Source of the DNA: Frankia alni
GTDB lineage: Bacteria; Actinomycetota; Actinomycetes; Frankiales; Frankiaceae
Reading direction: 5' to 3'
Length of the DNA stretch: 64,000 nt
Assembly: GCA_026225295.1 (NCBI GenBank)
Contig: JAMFSN010000147.1
Span: 56,354-120,353, forward strand
This document shows positions 31,716-39,819 of the stretch, piece by piece. The notes under the pieces were generated by a model. It worked only from the letters and a program-made list of their open reading frames with translations, was not told the origin of the DNA and ran no database searches. The position numbers were made by a program, and so were the translations under genes. The stretch's first letter is position 1; the number at the start of each line of letters is the position of its first letter.

Positions 31716-33263
31716 TCACGGTGTGAACAGGTTGAGTCGAGGATGTCGGGCCAGGGTGCCCACCAGGTACCGGGGACCGGCGGCGACGTAGCCGCCGAGG
31801 CGACCGTTGAAGGCCGACCGGCGTTGTGGGTTCCACCACACGACCTGCGCATCAACTTGAGGGGTGTATTTCCCCGGACCGAATTGCCAGGCACCGTCGA
31901 CGCCGACGTGGCGTGGGTAGGCGAAGAGGCCGCGTTCGAACGTGGTCGGGGTCAGGTCCGGGCCTGCCATCTGAACGCCGAGGAAAAGCTGATAGATCTG
32001 GTCGTACAGCGATTCGGTGATGTTGGCGGGTCGGTCGGATCGCACCGACCGGTAGGCGACGACGCCCGGATCCCGGTCGAAAGCAGGCTGATTCCCGACC
32101 GTCGAAGTACCGAAGGCATGGGCCCATTGAGCCTGGTCGTACAGCTGCCCGGCCGGATCGGTGTCGATGAGCGCGGTCCCGTGCACGCCCCACTCGGGGT
32201 GATAGTCCTGCTGGGTGGCCAACGTCGTGAGGTAGATCGGCATCGTGGTGTCGCACGCGCACTCAACCGTCGTGATGCCGTCGGCCTTGAGCCGGGTGAT
32301 GAGTGCGCCGGCGGTCGCCCGCGCCGCACCCAGATTCAGCGGGTAGGACAGCGAGAGCACATTCCTACCGTCGACCCCGAGTCCTTTGATGCCCTCCCGC
32401 GCGCAGCGTTGGTACTCAGGATTGTCCGGCGCAATGATTGCGAGCTTGCGCGGCTTGTTCTTCAGCACGCCGCCGGCGTAGGCGGCGGGCCGGTTGAGCA
32501 GCTCGGCCTTCTCGAACTCTTCCGCCGCTTCGGAGACGAAGGTGCAGCTGGGCGTCATGCTCCAGGCGTAGGGCCGTCGAGCCTGGAACCATTGGTCGGA
32601 CACGTACGGCACTCCCAACGCGACAACGTGCCGCCGGGTCAGTTCATCCGCGTACGGCGCGGTCCCAGCGGTTACGTCGGCGAAGGCGTGGATGGACGTG
32701 GCCACGCTCACGGCATCCGCGGTGGCGCCGGCCTGCCCGCCGCCGAACAACTCGGTGGCAGCCGAACCCGTAGCGGGATACGGAACGACCTTGATCGTGC
32801 GACCGTACAGCTGGAAGGTCCGGTTGAAGTAGTCGACCAGTCCCTCAACCGTGCGTTGCAGATCGGCGTTCGTGTCGGCTTTGAAGGCCTTGTCCCCTCC
32901 GGCCAGCAGCTTCTCGATTAAGGAGACGTAATTGCCGTCCGCGGTCTGACGGTAGGAGACGACGATGGTTTTCGCGGTGACGCCAGGAGCGGTCGCCCCC
33001 CCGTTGTCACCGGTGAACGAGACGCAAGGGGGGGAGTAGGCGTCCGCGGGAACCTGCAGCGTGCGGCGGGCGCACTGGGCGACGTCGCCGGTCACCGGCA
33101 TTCCGGCTCCGGCCGTTGCCCGGGCCGGTGGGAGGGGAAGCACCTGACTCGCACCCGAACCGCTTGTGCTGCTTTTCGATGGAACGAGTACAACCATCAA
33201 CACGATTGCGGCTGCCAGGGCGACCGCAGGTCCGTACCCGCGCAGCGACCACGGTGGCCTCAC
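31716..33263 (-). CDS. ABC transporter substrate-binding protein (LivK-like, type I periplasmic fold)
   Basis: 515 residues from GTG 33263, which follows AGGAGG by seven bases; the open frame extends further without conservation. It has one N-terminal membrane segment (AVALAAAIVLMVVLVP, about residues 12-27) and no lipobox Cys, so it is anchored rather than lipidated. The body has the Leu/Ile/Val-binding pattern: TAKTIVVSYRQTADGNY, ADAVSVATSIHAFADVTAG, RRHVVALGVPYVSDQW, KLAIIAPDNPEYQRCAREG, and ITESLYDQIYQLFLGVQMAGP. At 515 residues it is longer than typical LivK (about 370-400). It forms an operon with the four-domain importer downstream. The ligand is unknown. Confidence 0.88.
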   Translation of the reverse strand: MRPPWSLRGYGPAVALAAAIVLMVVLVPSKSSTSGSGASQVLPLPPARATAGAGMPVTGDVAQCARRTLQVPADAYSPPCVSFTGDNGGATAPGVTAKTIVVSYRQTADGNYVSLIEKLLAGGDKAFKADTNADLQRTVEGLVDYFNRTFQLYGRTIKVVPYPATGSAATELFGGGQAGATADAVSVATSIHAFADVTAGTAPYADELTRRHVVALGVPYVSDQWFQARRPYAWSMTPSCTFVSEAAEEFEKAELLNRPAAYAGGVLKNKPRKLAIIAPDNPEYQRCAREGIKGLGVDGRNVLSLSYPLNLGAARATAGALITRLKADGITTVECACDTTMPIYLTTLATQQDYHPEWGVHGTALIDTDPAGQLYDQAQWAHAFGTSTVGNQPAFDRDPGVVAYRSVRSDRPANITESLYDQIYQLFLGVQMAGPDLTPTTFERGLFAYPRHVGVDGAWQFGPGKYTPQVDAQVVWWNPQRRSAFNGRLGGYVAAGPRYLVGTLARHPRLNLFTP

Positions 33264-33486
33264 TCTTGGTCCTCCTGCGGGGCCGAGGTTCGCTCTTCGC
33301 CGGCCCGGCCGTCTCGGGTAAATGGCGCCGGTCGTTTCCGGGCGAGGCCACCGTACGCCGTCAACAGATTCCACCGAGAAGGGCCATCCGGGATTGGTGC
33401 CTGGAGCCGGATGGCGCAGCGTACCGGCGAGTAAGGTGCAGCCGCATATGCAGTGCGTGGATCGTCCCGGCGAAGGAGATGTGACG

Positions 33487-33561
33487 GTGCTCGCGCGGTT
33501 GGTCGGCGACTTTCGCGGGGCCGGGGCCCGCGTGCGGATCGAACGAACGGAGTACCCATGA
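33487..33561 (+). CDS. Very small ORF coupled to the dehydrogenase genes
   Basis: 24 codons from GTG 33487 (or GTG 33481), eight bases after AAGGAG. The product is MLARLVGDFRGAGARVRIER-TEYP. Its stop overlaps the start of the next tiny ORF as ATGA. It is too short to assign. It may be a leader or microprotein, or a remnant of a lost gene. Confidence 0.3.
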   Translation: MLARLVGDFRGAGARVRIERTEYP

Positions 33562-33620
33562 CCGGGACAGCCGTAACGATCTACGCCACGGTGGTGGTCA
33601 ACCTCGGCGGGATCCGGTGA
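33558..33620 (+). CDS. Very small ORF linking to the acyl-CoA dehydrogenase
   Basis: 20 codons, MTGTAVTIYATVVVNLGGIR, starting at the ATGA overlap with the previous tiny ORF and ending in GTGA, where the dehydrogenase GTG begins. The chain of overlaps implies translational coupling into the dehydrogenase. No family. Confidence 0.3.
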   Translation: MTGTAVTIYATVVVNLGGIR

Positions 33621-34909
33621 GCCTGGCGTTGGCGGGAATCAACCGACTCGGCGGACAGCCGGTTCTTGACCGGCTCGGACTTCGCCGACCTGCCGAAAGA
33701 GTGCTGTATGAGGCCACGCGGACCGGCTCTCGCGTGCTGGCCACCGCCTCTCGAAGATTTGCCACGACCCGCGGCGGTGCGACACCGTCACGGCGGCCGT
33801 CGGCGTCACCGTCCGGCCTGTTCGATCTCACTCCGACGGTCGAGCAGACGATGATGGTCGACGCAGTCAGGCGGTTTGCCGCGGAGCTGGTTCGTCCGGC
33901 GGCGTCTGCGGCGGACACCGCCTATGCCGCTCCGGCCCCGGTACTCAAAGCGGGGGCTGCGTTCGGACTCGCCCAGCTCGCCGTGCCCGAGGACCTTGGC
34001 GGCTCAGCGTCCGAACGTTCGGCGATGACAGCCGTCCTAGTCGCCGAAGCCCTCGCGCACGGAGACATGGGCTTGGCGGTGGCCTGTCTTGCGCCCGCCG
34101 CGGTCAGCACGGCCATCTCCCTCTGGGGTGACGGGGACGCACAGGCTACGTACCTGCCCGCCTTCGTCGGGAACGAGGTCCCGCCGGCCGCCCTGGCGAT
34201 CGGTGAGCCGCGCGCACTGTTCGACCCGCTCGTTCTGTCGACCCGTGCGGAACGGACACCATCCGGCGACTTTGTGCTCGATGGCGCCAAATCCATGGTG
34301 CCGCTTGCGGCCCGGGCCGAGCTCCTCGTCGTGGCTGCTGAACTTGTCGGCGTCGGCCCGCGTTTGTTCGTCGTTGAGGCGGCCGCGTCCGGGGTGTCGG
34401 TCGATGCAGAATCCGCGATGGGTCTGCGTGCCGCGGGGCTCGGTCGTCTTACCTTGTCGCGTGTACCGGTCCCGGCCACCGCGCTGCTCGGGGGCGGCCA
34501 AGACTATGCCGACTGTGTGCGACTCTCGCGGCTGGGTTGGTGCGCGCTCGCGTTCGGTACGGCACAGGCGGTCCTCGACGATGTGATTCCCTACGTCAAT
34601 GGTCGGACGGCCTTCGGTGAGCCGCTCAGTCATCGCCAGTCCATTGCCTTCATGGTCGCTGACATCGCGATCGAACTCGATGGGATGCGCCTCGCGACCT
34701 ACCGGGCCGCCAGCCGGGCCGGCTCCGGCCAGCTCTTTGCCCGCGAGAAAGCCCTGGCCCGCAGACTCTGCAGCGACCACGGCATGACGATCGGGAGTAA
34801 CGGTGTGGGACTCCTCGGCGGCCACGGCTACGTCAAGGAGCATCCGGTCGAGCGCGGGTACCGCGATCTGAGGTCCATCGCCTTGATGGAGGGTTGGATT
34901 CTCATATGA
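33617..34909 (+). CDS. Acyl-CoA dehydrogenase (FadE-type)
   Basis: 430 residues from GTG 33617, overlapping the stop of a tiny ORF. FAD-dependent enzyme that introduces a double bond into acyl-CoA. The N-terminal 70 residues are Arg/Ser rich; the family fold begins around FDLTPTVEQTMMVDAVRRFA. It has GLAQLAVPEDLGGSASERSAM, a middle beta domain (ALAIGEPRALFDPLVLSTRA), LGWCALAFGTAQAVLDDVIPYV with GRTAFGEPLSHRQSIAFMVAD, and ends GLLGGHGYVKEHPVERGYRD. Its TGA overlaps the ATG of the second, broken dehydrogenase, so the two were translated together. Likely partner of the acyl-CoA ligase and importer nearby. Confidence 0.88.
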   Translation: MSLALAGINRLGGQPVLDRLGLRRPAERVLYEATRTGSRVLATASRRFATTRGGATPSRRPSASPSGLFDLTPTVEQTMMVDAVRRFAAELVRPAASAADTAYAAPAPVLKAGAAFGLAQLAVPEDLGGSASERSAMTAVLVAEALAHGDMGLAVACLAPAAVSTAISLWGDGDAQATYLPAFVGNEVPPAALAIGEPRALFDPLVLSTRAERTPSGDFVLDGAKSMVPLAARAELLVVAAELVGVGPRLFVVEAAASGVSVDAESAMGLRAAGLGRLTLSRVPVPATALLGGGQDYADCVRLSRLGWCALAFGTAQAVLDDVIPYVNGRTAFGEPLSHRQSIAFMVADIAIELDGMRLATYRAASRAGSGQLFAREKALARRLCSDHGMTIGSNGVGLLGGHGYVKEHPVERGYRDLRSIALMEGWILI

Positions 34910-36195
34910 TCAATCTTGAGGTTCCCAGGCGGGGAAGCGGCGTCGTCAAGAAGGCGCATCAGGTGGCCGTCGAGGTCTTCCGGCCCAATTCGCGCCGATA
35001 CGACCGCGAGGAGCACCGGTACCCCGGGAACTGGACCTGCTGGCGGCGGTCATCAACGGCGCGAACGCGTCCGGGAATCCGGACGGGGGCGCCAGTGCGG
35101 TCCGACAGCCGGACGAAGGCTCCGGCCGGCGCGGTTCCGGTTCGCCCGCCGCGCAGGGCCGCCCCACGGCCGTAGACAGTGGCGTCCGCAATGGCTTCAA
35201 CCTCATGACGGTCCTGTCGGTGATGGAATTGTGCTGGGCCGATCTGGGGCTGCTCCTGTCCATGCCCGGCCAGGGTCTGGGCAACGCGGCGATCGCTTCG
35301 GTCGCAAGCCCCGAGCGGCTCTCCCGGCTGGGAGGCCGCTGGGCGGCGATGGCCATCACCGAACCCTCATGCGGATCCGACTCGGCGGCCATCACGACCA
35401 CCGCACGGCTCGGTGGTGCATATGTGATCAACGGCGAAAAGATCTTTGTGACAGCCGGCGATCGATGCGATGCGTTCGTTGTGTGGGCGACATTGGACAA
35501 GTCACGTGGACGCGCCGCCATTAAGTCTTTCCTTGTCGAGAAAGGCACGCCGGGGTTCGAGGCTGTGCGAATGGAGGACAAACTCGGTATCCGCGCGTCC
35601 GACACCGCGACACTTCGTTTCGAGGAATTCCGGGTGCTGAAAGAGAACCTGCTGGGCAGCCCTGACATCGATGTCGATCGAGATTTCGGCGGGGTGATGC
35701 AGACCTTCGACAACACCCGACCCCTCGTTGCCGCGATGGCCTGTGGCGTCACGCGCGCGGCGCTTGAGGAGACCAGGCGCATCCTTGGGGACAGGGATCG
35801 AGATCGACTACGACCGACCCGCAACCTTGCAGTCCGCGTCGGCCGCGGCATTTCTCGAGATGGAGGCCGACTACGAGTCGTCGTACCTGCTGACGCTGCG
35901 CGCGGCATGGATGGCTGACCACCGGCGACCCAACTCGATGGAAGCCTCGATGGCCAAGGCCAAGGCCAAGGCCAAGGCCAAGGCCAAGGCCAAGGCGAAG
36001 GCCGGCCGGACCGCGACCGCCGTGACTCTGCGATGCGTGGCTCTTACCGGCAGCGTTGGCTACGGGGAGGAGAACCTGCTGGAGAAATGGGCCCGTGACG
36101 CCAAGACTCTGGACATCTTCGAAGGGACTCAGCAGATCCAGCTGCTCATCGTCGCGCGCCGACTCCTCAACAGGACGTCGGCCCAGCTCCGGTGA
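34906..36195 (+). pseudogene. Second acyl-CoA dehydrogenase, broken by two frame disruptions
   Basis: Begins at an ATGA overlap with the first dehydrogenase (MINLEVPRRGSGVV). Dehydrogenase sequence continues to REEHRYP, then the frame shifts near 35022-35025, where a run of four Cs would need five. The next frame carries VMELCWADLGLLLSMPGQGLG, MAITEPSCGSDSAAITTTA, INGEKIFVTAGDRCDAFVVW and TRPLVAAMACGVTRAALEETRRIL, then a second shift near 35791 leads to GIEIDYDRPATLQSASAAAF, LEMEADYESSYLLTLRAAWM and EKWARDAKTLDIFEGTQQIQ. All the parts of a FadE are present but split over three frames. A 48-bp repeat expansion also lies inside. Either a recent pseudogene or sequencing error in homopolymers; the two independent lesions favour decay. 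Confidence 0.8.
35953..36000 (+). repeat. Hexanucleotide repeat (GCCAAG)7-GCGAAG in the dehydrogenase
   Basis: Seven perfect GCCAAG units and one GCGAAG follow an ATG, encoding (Ala-Lys)8. Homologous dehydrogenases, as I recall them, have a short MAKAKAG here, so about six units have been added. The 6-bp unit does not alter the frame. Confidence 0.92.
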
Positions 36196-37522
36196 CCACC
36201 GCCGACGATTGCCGCGCTGCAGTCTTCCGTGGCTTCCCCGGTACAACGGGCATGGCGTCAAAGCCGCGCAGGGTCCGGGTGGGACGCCGGCGTGGGCGAC
36301 CGGCGAGCGCCAGATCGGGAAATCGCTCGAACAACCTCCTGAGCGCGATCTCGCCCTCCATCCGGGCGAGTCCCGCGCCCAGGCAATAGTGTGCGCCGCT
36401 CGAGAAAGCCAGATGGTCTCGGGCATTCGATCGGGTTATGTCGAACCGGTTCGGATCCGTGAACACCTCCGGGTCGCGGTTTGCGCCGCCGAGGAAGACA
36501 ACGATCGGCGGGCCGGGGGAGATCGGGATACCGGAGAGTTCCTGCCTCTCCTTGACGAATCGCGCGGTGGTCTGCACCGGCGACTCGTACCGCAGGATCT
36601 CTTCGATGGCATTCGGCCAGCGAGCGGGCTCGTCGAGAAGCGCGCGGAGCTGGTCGGGATGGCGCAGCAGGGTTTCGACCCCGTTGCCGATCAGGTTGAC
36701 GGTCGTCTCGAAGCCCGCTCCGAGCAGCAGCATGGCGATGCCGGCCAGCTCCTCCTCGGCCAGCCGGTCTCCGTCGTCGACCAGGGAGACGAGCTGGCTC
36801 AGGATGTCGTCACCCGGCTCGCGACGGAGCCGATCGAAGTGGCCGCGCATCCACGCGTCCAGGGCTCGGATACCGCGATCCGCTCCCCGGCTCGCGGACC
36901 GCGTTATCCCAATGTCGAGGGTGACTGCCGCACTGTTTCCCCAGGCCAGGAACTGATCCCGCATGCTGAGCGGAACACCGAGAATTTCTGAGATGACGGT
37001 TACCGGCAACAGGCTGGCGTACCGGTCGACCAGATCGACGGCCGAGTCGTCGGCCATCTGATCGAGGAGGCCGTCGGCGATCTGTTCGGTCCGCCCCCGC
37101 AACGCTTCTATCGCTCGTGGCGTGAACACCCGGGTTACGAGCCGGCGGTAGCGGCTGTGATCCGGCGGGTCGGTGACCAGCATCGACGGCGGGTCTACGG
37201 GGGAGATAGCCGGTTCTCGATCAGCGAACGCGAGGATTGCGCGAAGCGGGCCGGGGAGCCTGCTTGAGTCGCGTTCCACGCTGAAGGCCTCGCCCCGCAG
37301 GATCGCCGTGGCGACGGAGTGGCGTGCGGTGGCGAAACCGAAGGCACCACGCAGCAACGGCGCCCGATCCCGGACCAGGTCATAGGTTGGAAACGGGTTG
37401 GCGAGCACCTCGGGGTCGCACACGATCCGGGCGGCCAGATCGCCCCGGGAGGCAGCCCGCTGAAACATGATCCGGGTCAGACCATGGCGGACAGCCCACC
37501 GCAGTTCGCCAGCTACCGACAT
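36167..37522 (-). CDS. Cytochrome P450
   Basis: 451 residues from ATG 37522, six bases after GGGAG. Soluble bacterial P450: I-helix LLGAGFETTVNLIGNG (AGxET), ExxR helix EEILRYESPVQ, and heme-binding loop FSSGAHYCLGAGLAR with the thiolate Cys. No N-terminal membrane anchor. It needs ferredoxin and reductase partners, which are not seen in the window. It probably hydroxylates the substrate or an intermediate of the adjacent catabolic genes. Its 3' end overlaps the convergent broken dehydrogenase by 29 bases. The upstream frame continues 32 residues further without conservation. Confidence 0.93.
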   Translation of the reverse strand: MSVAGELRWAVRHGLTRIMFQRAASRGDLAARIVCDPEVLANPFPTYDLVRDRAPLLRGAFGFATARHSVATAILRGEAFSVERDSSRLPGPLRAILAFADREPAISPVDPPSMLVTDPPDHSRYRRLVTRVFTPRAIEALRGRTEQIADGLLDQMADDSAVDLVDRYASLLPVTVISEILGVPLSMRDQFLAWGNSAAVTLDIGITRSASRGADRGIRALDAWMRGHFDRLRREPGDDILSQLVSLVDDGDRLAEEELAGIAMLLLGAGFETTVNLIGNGVETLLRHPDQLRALLDEPARWPNAIEEILRYESPVQTTARFVKERQELSGIPISPGPPIVVFLGGANRDPEVFTDPNRFDITRSNARDHLAFSSGAHYCLGAGLARMEGEIALRRLFERFPDLALAGRPRRRPTRTLRGFDAMPVVPGKPRKTAARQSSAVVTGAGPTSC

Positions 37523-37658
37523 GTCCACTCCCGTCGCTGATCGGCGCGTCGATCGGAGCATCCTGCCCGATACGCCATCATTCAATGTCACGCTAGTGGG
37601 AAGCGTTCGCCCGTGCACGATGATCGGCTACGGTGAGCCGTCCCGGTCGGTGGGTGCG

Positions 37659-38702
37659 TCACCTGACTCCGGCGAGGGGGCCGCGGGCTGTTGATCGAGC
37701 GCGTCGGCGCCAGATTCTGCTCGCGGCCCTTACACCCTGGTTCGGATCCGTTTCTGGGACCGCCGTCGCGCGGGCCGGGCCCGGCTGTTCCACGGTCCTC
37801 TCGGCCGGGTCGGAAAGGTGCGAACGGCTCGGGGTTGAGGTGCTTTGCGCGGTGCGGGCGGACGACGTCTGAGTGCGACTGGATCGACGATCGAGCACGA
37901 GATCGAGCAAAATCTCGACCCGGCGTCGCGGTAGAGAGCCGAGGTCGTCAAGCGCCAGGCCTTGGCGAGCGAGGTGATCGATGTGCTTGTAGGCGCGGAC
38001 GGCGTCGGCGGCCGGCAACGTGGAACTCAATCGGGCGAACCCGTGACTGGCGCGAGTGCTGATCTGAACGTCCCAGGTGGGCCGAACCCTCTTGCGGCGT
38101 CGCTGAGCGCCTTCGACGTCGAGCGCATCGACGATCCGGCGGGCGGCCCGGCGGAACGCGACCGGACTGCTGCGGCGGCCCTTCCTCAGCGTAAGAGCCG
38201 CCGCTTCGGCCGATTGGCCGGCCGGGAGTGCCTTGGTGAGATCGACCAGAGCCTGGGCTCTGGCGAGGTCGATCTCACCGTTCTCCAGGGCCGCCACAAC
38301 TGTGGGAAGTCGGCTTACCAGCGCGACGGCTTCCGCCATCCGTTTCGTAACGGAGGTCTGCGACTGGCCGAGTTCGGCCGCGACCTCGTTGTCGGCGACG
38401 GTCGGCGTCACCGGTTGGCCGGGGGAGGCGTCACGCAGGGCGGCGAGTCGAGCCATGATCCTGATCTTGAGTGCGTCCCGCCGGGCTTGTTCCCGTTCGG
38501 TGTAACGCAGAAGCTCCAGGCATTCGATCGCATCGAGCTCATCGATCGATGGGGTCAACAGCGTCCCGCCGGGTTCCCCCGGGTCGAGGGGGACGCCGGA
38601 TGCGTCGGCGCTCGGTCCGCGCAGGTAGGCGCCCGGATCAGGGTCGATCGGGGTCCCGGTGGACGGGGTGAATGAGTCCTGAGGTTGGTCGTTATCGAAC
38701 AT
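37659..38702 (-). CDS. DUF222 (13E12-type) protein lacking the HNH domain
   Basis: 347 residues from ATG 38702; TAGCCT ends seven bases upstream (leaderless type). The DUF222 core runs from about residue 55 to 245: ELLRYTEREQARRDALKIR, AAELGQSQTSVTKRMAEAVA, ALENGEIDLARAQALVDLTK, RRIVDALDVEGAQRRRK. 13E12 proteins usually continue into an HNH nuclease with paired CxxC-like zinc sites. Here the last 90 residues are Arg/Ser/Thr rich with no His-Asn-His motif, and no other frame downstream carries one. It may be a truncated relic or a domain-only form. These genes are multicopy and mobile-like in actinobacteria. Confidence 0.7.
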   Translation of the reverse strand: MFDNDQPQDSFTPSTGTPIDPDPGAYLRGPSADASGVPLDPGEPGGTLLTPSIDELDAIECLELLRYTEREQARRDALKIRIMARLAALRDASPGQPVTPTVADNEVAAELGQSQTSVTKRMAEAVALVSRLPTVVAALENGEIDLARAQALVDLTKALPAGQSAEAAALTLRKGRRSSPVAFRRAARRIVDALDVEGAQRRRKRVRPTWDVQISTRASHGFARLSSTLPAADAVRAYKHIDHLARQGLALDDLGSLPRRRVEILLDLVLDRRSSRTQTSSARTAQSTSTPSRSHLSDPAERTVEQPGPARATAVPETDPNQGVRAASRIWRRRARSTARGPLAGVR

Positions 38703-38808
38703 GTGTACGAGGCTAGATCTCGGATCGGTAGCACCGCCATGCCATTTCGTTTCCTGTGGAAAACCCGGTCGCGGTGTCGGTCGGCGCGGTGGTCCGCCGG
38801 CCGACGGC

Positions 38809-39729
38809 TCAGCCGAAGGCGCCGGACGGCAGATAGGGCGTCAGCGGCGCACTGATGTTCCGTAGGCACGAGGATGGCCCGCTGTGAAGGCTGAGACGTC
38901 CGCACAGAGCGACGTCGATGGCCCACTGCTGATCGGCAACCAACCAGTCCAGCTTGATCGGGTCTTCCGCGGCGGCGAGCGCGGTCCAGAGCAGGCGGCG
39001 CGCGATCTCCGGTGTGCGCGCGCCAAGCGAGACGAGACCGGACGGCGCGAGGATTGCGTAGCCAAGCCCGTCGACGATCGCCAAGGGCCGGTCCTGCCCG
39101 GCGAAGTAGTCCAGGTCGGGGCCGTGCGGGGCACCCCGCAGGCGCGCCGCGATGTCATTTACCAGGTCGCCGTCGCGCTGCCAGTCGCCGCCCCGGACAT
39201 CGAGACCCACTGGAATCGACCGTCGGTCCACCTCACCGACGGCGCAATATCCGGGGTGGAGATCGAAGCCGGCGCCCTGATAGCGGCGGAGCGCCTTGGG
39301 ATCGTTGGAGGCGAGGATCCACGCCGACGACGTCCGCTCCGCATAGCTCAAGGTCGCATCCAGCAACCGACGGCCGACCCCGACGCCCTGATGCCGGGTG
39401 TCAACGGCCAGGAGGGAAAGGAACCACAGCCGGGCGCGAACGCAGGCCATTCCGACGCCGATGGTCTCGTCGCGACCTTGTTGTCCGCTGCCCGGCGCTA
39501 CGGCCACCCACGCGCCGTGTGGGTCGTGACGCTGCAGGTGAGCCACCCGCGCCGAGGTCGGCGCACTCTGATCGCGCGACGGAGGCGCAAGGCCCGCCCG
39601 TATTCCGGGCGTCTGGTAGATGTCCGTGGCCCGGTTGAGGCTGCTGCGGGCGCAGCTCCAAGCCTCCTCGACGTCGGCCGCCTCGAGCGGGCGCACCACG
39701 ATCTCCGCGGGGATGATCCTCGATGTCAC
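38809..39729 (-). CDS. GNAT-family acetyltransferase
   Basis: 306 residues from GTG 39729, with AGGAGG twelve bases upstream; ATG 39771 is the alternative but would contain that ribosome site. The N-terminal GNAT domain begins IVVRPLEAADVEEAW, and the acetyl-CoA-binding motif is LLAVDTRHQGVGVGRRLLDATL near residue 110 (Q/R-x-x-G-x-G/A), followed by ILASNDPKALRRYQGAGFD. The C-terminal half (GDLVNDIAARLRGAPHGPDLD...) resembles the second, degenerate domain of double-GNAT proteins. Substrate unknown. It lies directly downstream of the TIR-NACHT gene, with a 90-base gap on the same strand, so it could be co-transcribed with it. Confidence 0.82.
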   Translation of the reverse strand: MTSRIIPAEIVVRPLEAADVEEAWSCARSSLNRATDIYQTPGIRAGLAPPSRDQSAPTSARVAHLQRHDPHGAWVAVAPGSGQQGRDETIGVGMACVRARLWFLSLLAVDTRHQGVGVGRRLLDATLSYAERTSSAWILASNDPKALRRYQGAGFDLHPGYCAVGEVDRRSIPVGLDVRGGDWQRDGDLVNDIAARLRGAPHGPDLDYFAGQDRPLAIVDGLGYAILAPSGLVSLGARTPEIARRLLWTALAAAEDPIKLDWLVADQQWAIDVALCGRLSLHSGPSSCLRNISAPLTPYLPSGAFG

Positions 39730-39819
39730 GGTGGTCGTTGCCCTCCTGAATGCCGTCCCAGCACACCGCATCGTGGAGGTCGCGTCACTTCATTTTTCGG
39801 GGCCGCCCGACCGTCATCC

